From the NCBI GenBank assembly GCA_964487525.1, contig CAZAQC010000004.1, positions 1-37,365 of the forward strand: a stretch of DNA of 37,365 nt, read 5' to 3'. Numbering within the stretch: the stretch's first letter is position 1; each line of letters opens with the position of its first letter. The position numbers and the translations under genes are program-made. Below the pieces are notes generated by a model. The model saw only the letters and a program-made list of their open reading frames with translations, searched no databases and had not been told where the DNA came from. Of the stretch, positions 1 through 8,473 are shown in pieces. The stretch is from UBA2177 sp964487525. Lineage in GTDB: Bacteria > Patescibacteriota > Dojkabacteria > SC72.

Positions 1-656
1 GGTTTAGTAAAAACCATAAAAGCACCAAAAAGAACAAGTACCAAACCCGTCACTAATATATACTTGTCTATTGGTATTGCAGTATTAACAGTTGATGGGT
101 CAAGTATTGCCTTACCAATTTGAAAGGTCGCTGATTCTGGTCTTGTATTTAAAACATTTTGTGGAGGACTTCCATCCTTGTACATCAATGTATCAAAAAC
201 TGTATCACCTTCACCATATTTCCAATCAAGGACAGTTTCTCCTTCTTTTAATACATCAAATGTTAATCTAGCAAAAACATCTGGCTTCTCTCCAGTTTTA
301 TACAGTGTACTGGCTCCTGATTGTGTAAAACCAGTAAGTAATACAACCCCATTTTCATTATCTAATGAGGACTCATCTTCAGGATACTGTGAAAACAAAC
401 TATTATTTCTTTCAGCTCTCTTAAGTTGCAAAACTCTTGGATCAAAAAGAACTACAAATTTTGCTGATGTTAATTTTTCTCCTCCAGAATCTAATAGTAT
501 ATCAACTACAAATCCTTGATTTTTGTTTAAAACAGTTCCTCCCTTAGGAAAGAATGAAAAACTAGGCTCAGAAGCATTTACTATGGTCCTACCAAAAAAG
601 AGAGTAAAAAATAGTACAATGAATAATGTTTTAAGTATTTTTTTTGTATTTATCAC
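1..656 (-). CDS. Cohesin-like secreted/anchored surface protein (partial, C-terminus beyond window)
   Basis: The minus-strand frame is open from a GTG at 656 to the window edge, so the C-terminal end is missing. The first about 28 residues are a signal peptide (basic VINTKK start, then a Leu/Phe-rich core ending near NAS). About 130 residues of beta-rich sequence follow, with cohesin-type features: an opening FFPKGGTV segment, a strand ending VVLFDPRVLQL, and a later FARLTFDVLKEG segment. A hydrophobic stretch (ILVTGLVLVLFGAFMVF) near the truncated end looks like a membrane anchor. Cohesin-like modules mediate protein-protein or surface attachment, but no partner is visible here. The gene is divergent from uppP with a 48 bp gap. 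The start rests on the signal peptide; no clear ribosome-binding site precedes it. The cohesin assignment is by pattern only. Confidence 0.6.
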   Translation of the reverse strand, partial: MINTKKILKTLFIVLFFTLFFGRTIVNASEPSFSFFPKGGTVLNKNQGFVVDILLDSGGEKLTSAKFVVLFDPRVLQLKRAERNNSLFSQYPEDESSLDNENGVVLLTGFTQSGASTLYKTGEKPDVFARLTFDVLKEGETVLDWKYGEGDTVFDTLMYKDGSPPQNVLNTRPESATFQIGKAILDPSTVNTAIPIDKYILVTGLVLVLFGAFMVFTK

Positions 657-704
657 TCTAAATATATTATCATAAAAGTATCTTAATTCAGAATAACAAA
701 TTAT

Positions 705-1499
705 ATGGACAGTTTAAAGCTACTATTCCTAACTGTTACACAAGGTATTACAGAACTTCTTCCTATATCTAGCTCTGGGCATATTCTTCTTTTTGGAAGT
801 GTAATGAATATATCAGTAACTACGGTCTTTTTAACAACCCTACACATAGGGACAACATTAGCCCTTATTTTGTTTTTTAGAAAAACTCTTTTTAAAAATT
901 TTCTATCCAAGAATAATAGAATATTTTTACTTAAAATACTGGTTGGTAGTATTCCGGCAGTAATCGTTGGAATTTTTTTTGAAGATTACATCAGTAATAA
1001 ATTAAGAGCCCCTTTCATAACTGCTCTTTCCTTGATTGTATGGGGAATTGTCATGATAGTAATAGATAGGTCAAAGAAGAATAAAGGTATAGATATGGAG
1101 AGTATTACATTTAAGAAATCTCTTGGTATAGGAATGGCCCAAGCAGTGGCTTTAATACCTGGAACTTCACGATCAGGAATCACATCTATAGCGGGAATAC
1201 TTTTTGGATTAGACAAATACTCTGCATTACAATTTAGTTTTCTACTTGGAATCCCTATTCTTCTTGGTAGTTCTGTTTGGAGTCTAGGAAAAGAATTAGT
1301 AAAGAATAATGATGTCTTAGCAGTAATTGGAGTTAATGATGTATGGAGTATATTAATAATTATCTTGGTACCATTAATTGTTGGTTACCTTACTTTAATG
1401 ATTATAGAGAAATTTAAGAAAAAGAACTGGCTAACAGTATTTGGTATATACAGAATAGTAATTGGATTGGCTATTCTTTTGTTACAGTATTGGTCTTAA
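705..1499 (+). CDS. uppP: Undecaprenyl-diphosphatase UppP (BacA family)
   Basis: Integral membrane phosphatase that converts undecaprenyl diphosphate to the monophosphate, recycling the lipid carrier for peptidoglycan and surface-glycan precursors. Both family signatures are present: the Gln/Glu-rich motif QGITELLPISSSGH (residues 13-26) and the second active-site motif PGTSRSGIT (152-160). At 264 residues with several hydrophobic spans (about 24-58, 78-92, 105-120, 168-190, 213-235, 245-262), it matches the usual BacA length. It is convergent with gpmI, and the two 3' ends overlap by 18 bp. A flippase and several wall hydrolases elsewhere in the window fit a need for undecaprenyl phosphate. 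Start is the ATG at 705; no Shine-Dalgarno sequence is evident. Confidence 0.95.
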   Translation: MDSLKLLFLTVTQGITELLPISSSGHILLFGSVMNISVTTVFLTTLHIGTTLALILFFRKTLFKNFLSKNNRIFLLKILVGSIPAVIVGIFFEDYISNKLRAPFITALSLIVWGIVMIVIDRSKKNKGIDMESITFKKSLGIGMAQAVALIPGTSRSGITSIAGILFGLDKYSALQFSFLLGIPILLGSSVWSLGKELVKNNDVLAVIGVNDVWSILIIILVPLIVGYLTLMIIEKFKKKNWLTVFGIYRIVIGLAILLLQYWS

Positions 1500-3134
1500 A
1501 TCTACTCCAGTCATATTCGCAGGAATTTCCATCCCTATCAATCCTAATGCTGTTGGAGCTACGTCCGCTAATAACCCTGTTGGCCTAGCTTTAGATCCTG
1601 TACCTATCTCCATTGTTGGAACTCCAGACTTAGACTCTATTTCATTCATATTTGTTAATATGGTTAGAGGAACTGGATTATTCGTATGAGCAATATCTAC
1701 CTGCTTAGTTTCTCTATTTATCATAGTCTCACAATTTCCATGATCTGCAGTTATGATTACAGCACCACCTGCTGCCAAACTTTCTTTAGTTATTTCTGCA
1801 ACACATGAATCTACTATTTCGTTTGCTCTTACAGTAGCTTTAAAATCTCCTGTATGACCTAGCATATCAGGATTAGCAAAGTTAAGAAGAATAAAATCAT
1901 ATGGTGTTTTAGACATATCTTTAATTCTATGTACAACTTCATCGGTAATAGTATTTGCACTCATTTCTGGCACAGTAACGTAATCTTCAACTCTGGGAGA
2001 TGGAATATTGAAAAAGACCTCTCCTGGATGGGGTTGTTCAGTACCTCCATTAAAAAAGTACGTTACATGCATAAATTTCTCTGTCTCAGAAACATGTAAT
2101 TGTGTCTTTCCATTATCTGCAAGACACTCTGAAAGTGACTTCTTAATGGGAAGTGGTGGGAATATTACATTTGCAGGTAAGTTCTCCTCATATCCTGTCA
2201 TAGTTGCAAAATATACATTCTGAGGATAATTTCTTCTACTAAAGTGAGTAAAATCTTTCACTACAAAAGCTTTTGTTAATTGCCTAGCCCTGTCTTCTCT
2301 GAAATTCCAAAAAAGAATTGCATCACCCGTTTTTACGGGACCTACAGGCAGTCCCTGTTCATCAACACAAACTCTTGGTTTGAAGTATTGGTCATCTTCT
2401 CCATTTTGATATGCTTTTTGTACTGCATCAACAGGGTCAACAAACGATTCTTCAGAAAGACCCACCATTACATCGTATGCTAATTTTGTTCTTTCCCATC
2501 TACTATCCCTATCCATACCATAGAATCTACCTTGCATAGAAGCTATTTTTCCAATTCCCAATTCTTTCAACTTCATCTTTAATTTACTTACATACAAATA
2601 TCCTTCTTTAGGTGTTGTATCTCTCCCATCTAAAATAATATGAACATATGGATCTATACCACTTACTTTGCAAAGATCTAAGAGAGAGAAAAGATGTTTG
2701 ATATGTCCATGCACACCTGCAGGACTTAGTACTCCAACTAAATGTAATTTTGTTCTTCTCTTTCTTAAAACAGCAATCATTTCCTTTATGACAGCATTAG
2801 AAGACAACTCATCTGCTCCAATTGCATCATTTATTCTTGGTAACGTTTGATATACCACCTGGCCAGCTCCCAAATTAAGATGTCCTACCTCTGAATTTCC
2901 TGATTCTTCATCTGGAAGACCTACATGTGTTCCTGAAGCATGTACAAGCGTTGATCTACCATATGTCCATGCAGTATCTAAAAATGGCGTATTTGCAGCT
3001 AATACAGCATTCCCTTCTTTGTCTGGATATACTCCAAATCCATCGAGAATTATTAATGTGACAAATTTCCTCACATCTAATAGATTTTCAAAGGTTCTTT
3101 CTTTCTCTGGTTCCTGTTTTTTGAAAAAGTCCAT
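1482..3134 (-). CDS. gpmI: 2,3-bisphosphoglycerate-independent phosphoglycerate mutase
   Basis: Glycolytic enzyme interconverting 3- and 2-phosphoglycerate in the cytosol with two Mn ions and a phosphoserine intermediate. All iPGM motifs are seen in order: metal-site ILDGFGVYPDKEGNA (from residue 29), catalytic Ser81 in SGNSEVGHLNLGAG, substrate-binding DGRDTTP and GRFYGMDRDSRWERT, NFREDRARQL, then the second metal cluster NFANPDMLGHTGD, TADHGNCE and HTNNPVP. The 550-residue length is slightly above the usual 510-515 because of about 25 extra N-terminal residues before the first metal motif. Divergent from prfB with only 46 bp between start codons; 3' overlap with uppP. Confidence 0.97.
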   Translation of the reverse strand: MDFFKKQEPEKERTFENLLDVRKFVTLIILDGFGVYPDKEGNAVLAANTPFLDTAWTYGRSTLVHASGTHVGLPDEESGNSEVGHLNLGAGQVVYQTLPRINDAIGADELSSNAVIKEMIAVLRKRRTKLHLVGVLSPAGVHGHIKHLFSLLDLCKVSGIDPYVHIILDGRDTTPKEGYLYVSKLKMKLKELGIGKIASMQGRFYGMDRDSRWERTKLAYDVMVGLSEESFVDPVDAVQKAYQNGEDDQYFKPRVCVDEQGLPVGPVKTGDAILFWNFREDRARQLTKAFVVKDFTHFSRRNYPQNVYFATMTGYEENLPANVIFPPLPIKKSLSECLADNGKTQLHVSETEKFMHVTYFFNGGTEQPHPGEVFFNIPSPRVEDYVTVPEMSANTITDEVVHRIKDMSKTPYDFILLNFANPDMLGHTGDFKATVRANEIVDSCVAEITKESLAAGGAVIITADHGNCETMINRETKQVDIAHTNNPVPLTILTNMNEIESKSGVPTMEIGTGSKARPTGLLADVAPTALGLIGMEIPANMTGVDLRPIL

Positions 3135-3167
3135 ACTCTTGGGTAGTAATTATCTTACAATATACAC

Positions 3168-3173
3168 TATAAT
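3168..3173 (+). promoter_or_regulatory. -10 element for prfB, placed for a leaderless transcript
   Basis: A perfect TATAAT lies 7 nt before the prfB ATG at 3181, so transcription would start at or next to the start codon. No good -35 is visible at 17 bp, and no Shine-Dalgarno sequence fits in the gap. The short divergent spacer to gpmI leaves little room for an alternative. Confidence 0.5.
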
Positions 3174-3180
3174 ATACTGT

Positions 3181-4266
3181 ATGAATGATTTACGCAAAAA
3201 AGATATATTAGATCTACAGAAAGATATTATAGATACAATAGAAAGTCTGGATATTGAAAAGAAAAAGGATGATTTAATACTTCTAGAGAATGAAAGTCTA
3301 CAAGATGATTTCTGGAAGAACACACAGAAGGCACAAGAGACCATGTCAAAGATTTCATACATTAGAGATGAAATAGTTACTTCTGAGAATCTGAAAAAAG
3401 ATATAGACTCATTGATTGAGCTTTTTAATTCAATCAAGAATGAAACAGAACAGAATGAATTAATTGGAGAATATACCTCTTTGAGGGAGAAGTTAGACAA
3501 ATTTTCTCTAAGAAAATTCCTTTCTGGTAAATATGATTCTCTAAAAGCGGTTCTAACCATTAATGCTGGACAGGGTGGGACAGAATCAAATGACTGGGTA
3601 GAGATGCTCTACAGAATGTATACTATGTATTTTGACAAACAGGGATGGAAATACAACACTACACATATGATTAAGGGTGGAGAAGCAGGTATATCAACAG
3701 TAACTATACAGATTGATCAACCTCTTTCTTTTGGGATATTGAAAAAGGAACATGGAGCGCACAGATTAGTTAGGATATCACCTTTCAATGCACAAGGTCT
3801 TAGACAAACTACATTTGCAGGAGTTGAAGTTCTTCCAATATTTGAACATATTGATACAAGCCTCGATATTCCCGCAAAAGACATTTCCTTTAAGGCTGTT
3901 AGATCTAGTGGACCTGGAGGACAGAGTGTAAACAAGACTTCATCCGCTGTTCAAATACTACATATACCAACAGGATTAGCTGTTCATTCTTCAGACCAAA
4001 GGAGTCAAGCTCAAAACAAAGAAAATGCTATGCAAATTTTAAGGGCTAAACTCTGGAGAATTACAGAAGAAAAAAAATTAAAACAGATATCTGAAATTAA
4101 AGGAGATTACAAAGTAGCAGGATGGGGAAATCAAATTAGGAACTACATTCTTCATCCGTACAAATTAGTTAAAGATTTAAGAACAAATATTGAATCTAGT
4201 GATCCTGAGAGTGTGTTAAATGGAAACATAGATGAGTTCCTTGAAGCTCAGATAAGATTGCAGTAA
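3181..4266 (+). CDS. prfB: Peptide chain release factor 2
   Basis: Class I release factor that reads UGA and UAA stops and triggers peptidyl-tRNA hydrolysis. The RF2-specific anticodon tripeptide SPF is at residues 200-202 (HRLVRISPFN), and the catalytic GGQ is at 246-248 within SSGPGGQSVNKT. The 361-residue length is normal for RF2. The frame stays open upstream to a TTG at 3019, but that part lies inside gpmI; the ATG at 3181 gives an RF2-like N-terminus and has a -10 element just before it. The in-frame UGA and +1 frameshift site found near codon 26 in many bacterial prfB genes is absent: the equivalent position reads CTG GAT. RF2 presence argues against UGA being recoded as a sense codon, as in Gracilibacteria. 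Confidence 0.95.
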   Translation: MNDLRKKDILDLQKDIIDTIESLDIEKKKDDLILLENESLQDDFWKNTQKAQETMSKISYIRDEIVTSENLKKDIDSLIELFNSIKNETEQNELIGEYTSLREKLDKFSLRKFLSGKYDSLKAVLTINAGQGGTESNDWVEMLYRMYTMYFDKQGWKYNTTHMIKGGEAGISTVTIQIDQPLSFGILKKEHGAHRLVRISPFNAQGLRQTTFAGVEVLPIFEHIDTSLDIPAKDISFKAVRSSGPGGQSVNKTSSAVQILHIPTGLAVHSSDQRSQAQNKENAMQILRAKLWRITEEKKLKQISEIKGDYKVAGWGNQIRNYILHPYKLVKDLRTNIESSDPESVLNGNIDEFLEAQIRLQ

Positions 4267-4300
4267 GATATATGGGTACATAAAATATTTAAAACTGCCA

Positions 4301-5269
4301 ATGCTATTCTTCGACAAAGTAAGTAAAAAATATTGTAACGATATAACAGCATTAGATGATGTAAATTTCAATATAGAGAAAGGTGAATTTTCATTCCTAG
4401 TAGGACCTTCTGGAGCTGGTAAGACTACCCTACTTAAGCTTTTGATTAGAGAAGAGTTACCAACATCAGGTAGTATTTTCTTTGAAGATATTGAAGTTCA
4501 GAAACTTCCAAGAAAACTTCTTCCAACATATAGACAACGATTAGGAATAGTATTCCAAGATATTAAGCTTCTACCAAGTAAGACATTAGAAGAGAACATT
4601 GCTTTTGCATTAGAGATCCTTGGTAAAGAAGACAAAGAAATTAAAGATACATCTGAATATCTTTTAGAACTAGTTAAGCTTCAAGACAGAAGACAGCTAT
4701 TTCCACAACAGCTATCAGGAGGAGAACAACAAAGAGGAGCCATTGCAAGAGCTCTAGCTAACAATCCAGATCTTCTTGTAGCAGATGAGCCTACAGGCAA
4801 TCTAGATCCAGATAATGCTATGCAAATTTTGGATATACTAAAAAATATAAATAAAACAGGAACCACAGTTATGGTCATAAGCCATGATAGAGATATTGTT
4901 AACCATATGAAAACTCGTGTAATTAGAATGGTAAATGGAAAGATAGTTTCTGATACAAAAGGAGATTATGATTCTGTAGGTAAACCAAAAGAATCAATAA
5001 TTAGAACAAAGGAAAAAACAGAGGTAAGGAAAGAAGAAAAGAAGGAAGAAAAAAAAGAAGAGAAGAAAAAAGAAAAAAAGAAAGTACATGAGTCTTTGAA
5101 AGATTTAAACAAAGAAATAGTCGAAAAGCTTTTAACAGCAAATATTGATAATATTGATTTGGTTTTAAACCTAACAGAAAGAGATTTAGAAAATCTGAAA
5201 TTAAGTAAAAAAGAGAAAGATACTCTTGAAAAATTTGTTCGTGAATATTTAAATAAATCTAATAAATAA
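4301..5269 (+). CDS. ftsE: Cell division ATP-binding protein FtsE with C-terminal extension
   Basis: ATPase half of the FtsEX complex, which relays the division state across the membrane to a peptidoglycan hydrolase. Residues 1-222 form a standard FtsE ABC domain: Walker A GPSGAGKT (35-42), Q-loop in VFQDIKLLP, signature LSGGEQQR (138-145), Walker B LLVADEP (158-164) and the H-loop SHD (194-196). FtsE usually ends near residue 220-230. Here a Lys/Glu-rich linker (about 237-262) leads to a 55-residue helical tail (about 266-322) with a spacing like helix-hairpin-helix or SAM-like domains (LLTANIDNIDLVLNLTERDL). FtsX starts 1 nt after the stop, followed 1 nt after its own stop by an M23-type hydrolase gene, so the three are almost certainly one operon, possibly read together with prfB upstream. 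Confidence 0.93.
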   Translation: MLFFDKVSKKYCNDITALDDVNFNIEKGEFSFLVGPSGAGKTTLLKLLIREELPTSGSIFFEDIEVQKLPRKLLPTYRQRLGIVFQDIKLLPSKTLEENIAFALEILGKEDKEIKDTSEYLLELVKLQDRRQLFPQQLSGGEQQRGAIARALANNPDLLVADEPTGNLDPDNAMQILDILKNINKTGTTVMVISHDRDIVNHMKTRVIRMVNGKIVSDTKGDYDSVGKPKESIIRTKEKTEVRKEEKKEEKKEEKKKEKKKVHESLKDLNKEIVEKLLTANIDNIDLVLNLTERDLENLKLSKKEKDTLEKFVREYLNKSNK

Positions 5270-5270
5270 A

Positions 5271-6197
5271 ATGACCAAATCAGATAAGATATTTTCTACA
5301 GCTAAAAAGAATATTAAAAGAAACAAATGGTTATCTCTTTCTACTATATTTGTTTCTACAATAGTATTAACAATATCTTCTTTCTTCATAAGTACAGCGA
5401 TATTTGGACAGAAGGCTGTAGACTATTATGAAAAGAAAGCTCAAGTAATTATCTTCTTTAAAAAGGATACAGAAGAATCAGTAATATTGACTCTTAGAGA
5501 CAAATTATTTGATCCTGAATTAGTAGAGGGTATTGATTATGTTTCTCAGGAGGATGCACTATTAATATACAAAGATGATTTTGCAGATAGTCCTGATTTA
5601 ATATCTACAGTTACAGCAGATTCGTTACCACCAAGTTTAGAGATTAGAGCTAAGTCCATAGATTCCCTAATACAACTAATTGAAGATATAAATACAGAGA
5701 AAGAGACAAATGCTTACATAGATGAGGTCATGTATTTTAAAGATGTTGTAGATAATCTTAAGACTCTTTCAAGAATTATTGGTATAGGTTCGCTATTAAT
5801 AATCTCTTCATTACTAATCATCACGTTCTCTCTCATTAGAATAACCATAGGTTTTAATATAAATGCACATAAGGATGAGATACAGATAATGCATCTTGTA
5901 GGTAGTACTGATAAGTTCATAAAGCTTCCTTTCATCATAGAAGGTTGTTTCTATGGTCTTGCTGGCGGTTTCTTAGCAGCATCCTTAATAATAATACCTT
6001 GGTATATTGTAATCTACTATTCTCAGAATACAGACTTTGCATTTTGGATTAATCAATTGCTTTCTGATTTTGATTTGGGATATTTAAGATATGTAAATAT
6101 CATTTTTGTACTAGCCTATTACTTCTTACATATGATTGCAGGTGGATTACTTGGTGTAGTAAGTAGTTTTAGTGCTGTAAGAAAGTACTTAGAATAG
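5271..6197 (+). CDS. ftsX: Cell division permease-like protein FtsX
   Basis: Membrane partner of FtsE. The 308 residues show the FtsX layout: a short cytosolic N-terminus, TM1 (about 20-44), an extracellular domain (about 47-165) with the usual segment QVIIFFKKDTEES, then three closely grouped C-terminal TMs (about 168-192, 222-246, 274-298). FtsX does not transport solute; its outer loop recruits and activates a coiled-coil peptidoglycan hydrolase, here presumably the next gene. It is separated from ftsE and from the hydrolase by single nucleotides, which suggests translational coupling. Confidence 0.92.
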   Translation: MTKSDKIFSTAKKNIKRNKWLSLSTIFVSTIVLTISSFFISTAIFGQKAVDYYEKKAQVIIFFKKDTEESVILTLRDKLFDPELVEGIDYVSQEDALLIYKDDFADSPDLISTVTADSLPPSLEIRAKSIDSLIQLIEDINTEKETNAYIDEVMYFKDVVDNLKTLSRIIGIGSLLIISSLLIITFSLIRITIGFNINAHKDEIQIMHLVGSTDKFIKLPFIIEGCFYGLAGGFLAASLIIIPWYIVIYYSQNTDFAFWINQLLSDFDLGYLRYVNIIFVLAYYFLHMIAGGLLGVVSSFSAVRKYLE

Positions 6198-6198
6198 A

Positions 6199-7509
6199 AT
6201 GAATAAAACAAAGATTTTGTTAACAATTTTCATATTTCTTCTATCATCTTTTTCTTTTTTGTATATGGTGGCATATAAGGAGGAGGGAATATATGCACAG
6301 GTAACATGTCCGGGAATGGATCAAAATTCTGTTGAATGTAGAGACTACCTACTAAATCAACTTGATATTCTTGAAAAACAAAAAGGAACTATACAAAAGC
6401 AATTAAAAGATGAGGAATATCAGCAATTGTCTCTTCAAGAGAAAATTACATATATAAATAACCAGATTTATCAAACAGAAAGGGTTATTAAATCTCTTGA
6501 AGTAGAAATAGCAGCAAATGATGTTGAAATTAAATTGCTTGAAAAAGGTATACAAGAGAAAGAAGATAATATCTCCTTGTTAAAACAAGAAATTAGCATA
6601 TTAGAAAAATCTGTAACAAAAAGAGTTACAGAATCATATAAATATTCATTTGTAGGCCCTCTAGAGCTATTTTTGGATATGCAAAATCTATCTAATATTC
6701 TAAGAAAAACTAAGTATCTTGCAATAACTAGATCACAGGATAAAAAATACCTTGAAGAATATGGAGAGAAGGTGAAAGAAATAAAAGAAGAAGGATTAAT
6801 TTTGTCTGAGAATAAAGCCCAACTACAAATAACCAGAAATTCCATTGAGGAAGAGAAAATAGTATTAGCAGAGAATAGAAAAACTTTGAATATCCAAAAA
6901 GTAGAAAGAGAAAACTTGTTAGCCGAATCTAAAATAAAAGAAGCCTCTTTAATTGCTGCATATCAAAAGAATTTACATCAAGCTTCAGAATTGGATAAAG
7001 CTATTATTACTTGGATCAATAACAATCCTGGTAATATACAAGACCGAGGACCTGTTACAACTGCAAGTATCATAGGACAGATGGGTAATACCGGATGTTC
7101 AAATGGATCACACCTTCATTTTGGATTAAATAGTGGAACATCGTATCCAGATTGGGGTTATTTTTATAGTGATATTAATCCATTTAGTAACGGATACCTT
7201 CGACAAGGAGAAAATTCCTTCCTATACTGGGAGTCCGATAATTGGTATTCACCTTTTCTACATGCAGGTTCAGGTGTATTACCTTTGGAAGGAAACTATA
7301 TTCTCATGACACAAACAGAGCATCAAGGGAACGCTATCGATATGGTTTCATACAGTAGAAATGCCTGGGGCTACAAAAATGAAGGAGCAGCCGTACATCC
7401 AATTATGTCTGGGAACTTGAAATCCGGTACAGAAGGAGTCTGTGGTGGTAAATACGCACAAGTAACTCATACAAACGGAATGGTATCTATATATCTCCAT
7501 TTAAAATAA
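6199..7509 (+). CDS. FtsEX-linked coiled-coil peptidoglycan hydrolase with an apparently circularly permuted M23 domain
   Basis: Secreted EnvC-like protein. Residues 1-33 are a signal peptide or anchor; about 45-265 are long coiled coils, the FtsX-docking type of arm; the rest is an M23 (LytM) metallopeptidase domain. All expected catalytic residues can be found, but in the wrong order. The segment normally at the C-terminal end of M23, GQMGNTG...SNGSHLHFG with H305 and H307, comes first. The part normally at the N-terminal end, H375 and D381 in TEHQGNAIDM, then HTNG...YLHL with H424 and H434, comes last and closes the protein at residue 436. The H-to-D gap is five residues rather than the usual three. 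The position right after ftsX supports a role in septal wall splitting. The M23 identity is firm; the permutation is inferred from motif order. Confidence 0.85.
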   Translation: MNKTKILLTIFIFLLSSFSFLYMVAYKEEGIYAQVTCPGMDQNSVECRDYLLNQLDILEKQKGTIQKQLKDEEYQQLSLQEKITYINNQIYQTERVIKSLEVEIAANDVEIKLLEKGIQEKEDNISLLKQEISILEKSVTKRVTESYKYSFVGPLELFLDMQNLSNILRKTKYLAITRSQDKKYLEEYGEKVKEIKEEGLILSENKAQLQITRNSIEEEKIVLAENRKTLNIQKVERENLLAESKIKEASLIAAYQKNLHQASELDKAIITWINNNPGNIQDRGPVTTASIIGQMGNTGCSNGSHLHFGLNSGTSYPDWGYFYSDINPFSNGYLRQGENSFLYWESDNWYSPFLHAGSGVLPLEGNYILMTQTEHQGNAIDMVSYSRNAWGYKNEGAAVHPIMSGNLKSGTEGVCGGKYAQVTHTNGMVSIYLHLK

Positions 7510-7576
7510 TAACCCCTCTTCCTTCTTTAGTAATAATTTGATAGACTAAATCTATTAAATTATATTATATTTCTAA

Positions 7577-8407
7577 ATGCCTAAAACTAAGAAAAGTTCT
7601 ACTAAAAAAACTGCACCAAAGAAAGTAGAGATAAAAGAAATATCTAAGAAATTTTCTTCTACTCTTAAAAAGGTTAAACTCCCTAAATTTAAAAATACAG
7701 AGAGTATGAAACCTGCTTTAAAGATTGTAGGAATGGTTGCTTTGGTAATCGTTTCTTTTTCTTTAATAGATCTAGCTGTACAGTATTTAAATAATGATTA
7801 CAGTGTAGCTGTTGTAAATGGTGTCAGAATATCAAAAGGCATATGGCATGACAGATTGGAGAAAGCATATGGTGGTGCTGTAGCTACTCAATTGATTGAG
7901 GATCAGATAATTGAGTCTGAAGCTAAGAAAGCAGATGTTTCCGTTTCTAAGGAAGAGATAGATGCAGAGATAGATAAAATAATTGAGAGTATAGGAGGAC
8001 AAGAAATGTTTGAGTCTGCATTAGTTGCAAACAATATAACATTGGAAGAATTAAGAGATCAGATAGAGATTGATTTACTTTCTACAAAAATATTAAGTCC
8101 TTCTCTTGAGTATACAGAGGATGATGTTAAAGAGTTTTTCAATCAATATAGTGATGTAATATTTCCTAATGAAACAGCAGCTTTGGAAGAAGGTGCTAAG
8201 TTAGATTTTGAGACATACAAGGATCAGGTAGAGGAAACATATATTCAACAGCAAGTACAAACTAAGAGAACTAGTTGGTTGACAGAGAAGAAAGCAGAGT
8301 ACAAGATTCAAGATAACTCTACTGGTAAACCTAAGTATGGATTCTTAACTATTACTACAAATATTGTTAACAATATTTTGGAAAAAGTAAGTAAGAGTGA
8401 AGAGTAA
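7577..8407 (+). CDS. Membrane-anchored SurA-N-like (foldase-type) protein without a PPIase domain
   Basis: The 276 residues begin with a very basic cytosolic tail (Lys/Thr-rich, 1-47), then a single TM helix (about 48-68), then an extracellular helical domain. VAVVNGVRISKGIWHDRLEKA and the EEIDAEIDKIIESIGG helix are typical of the SurA/PrsA N-terminal chaperone domain. The parvulin-type prolyl isomerase domain that normally follows is missing; the chain returns to the final chaperone helix (FETYKDQVEETYIQQQ) and a short tail. It probably helps fold secreted proteins just outside the membrane. It follows the FtsEX-hydrolase cluster by 67 bp and is closed by a strong terminator at 8429. Confidence 0.75.
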   Translation: MPKTKKSSTKKTAPKKVEIKEISKKFSSTLKKVKLPKFKNTESMKPALKIVGMVALVIVSFSLIDLAVQYLNNDYSVAVVNGVRISKGIWHDRLEKAYGGAVATQLIEDQIIESEAKKADVSVSKEEIDAEIDKIIESIGGQEMFESALVANNITLEELRDQIEIDLLSTKILSPSLEYTEDDVKEFFNQYSDVIFPNETAALEEGAKLDFETYKDQVEETYIQQQVQTKRTSWLTEKKAEYKIQDNSTGKPKYGFLTITTNIVNNILEKVSKSEE

Positions 8408-8428
8408 AGATAATATGTAATAGAAACT

Positions 8429-8456
8429 AAAAGGAGGTCATATGACCTCCTTTTTT
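8429..8456 (+). terminator. Intrinsic terminator after the SurA-like gene, probably bidirectional
   Basis: A near-perfect palindrome with arms AAAAGGAGGTCA and TGACCTCCTTTT, followed by a T run. Four A residues precede the left arm, so it could also stop transcription of the convergent hpf gene. The AGGAGGT in the stem resembles a ribosome-binding site, but no start codon follows it. Confidence 0.9.
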
Positions 8457-8473
8457 ATTTACCGTACTTTATT

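Noticed and set aside
178..519. Plus-strand open frame of 113 codons at the left edge
   Set aside because: It lies opposite the cohesin-like gene, has no recognisable domain or start signal, and its composition is that of an antisense frame.
3019..3180. TTG start extending prfB upstream by 54 codons
   Set aside because: The extension lies inside gpmI on the other strand and does not look like RF2; ATG 3181 gives a family-like N-terminus.
5018..5090. Lys/Glu-rich run in ftsE as a sequencing error or frameshift
   Set aside because: The frame stays open through it and the downstream tail has balanced, structured composition and ends next to ftsX.
8429..8456. AAGGAGGT as a strong ribosome-binding site
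   Set aside because: It is one arm of a terminator hairpin and no start codon with a plausible gene follows.
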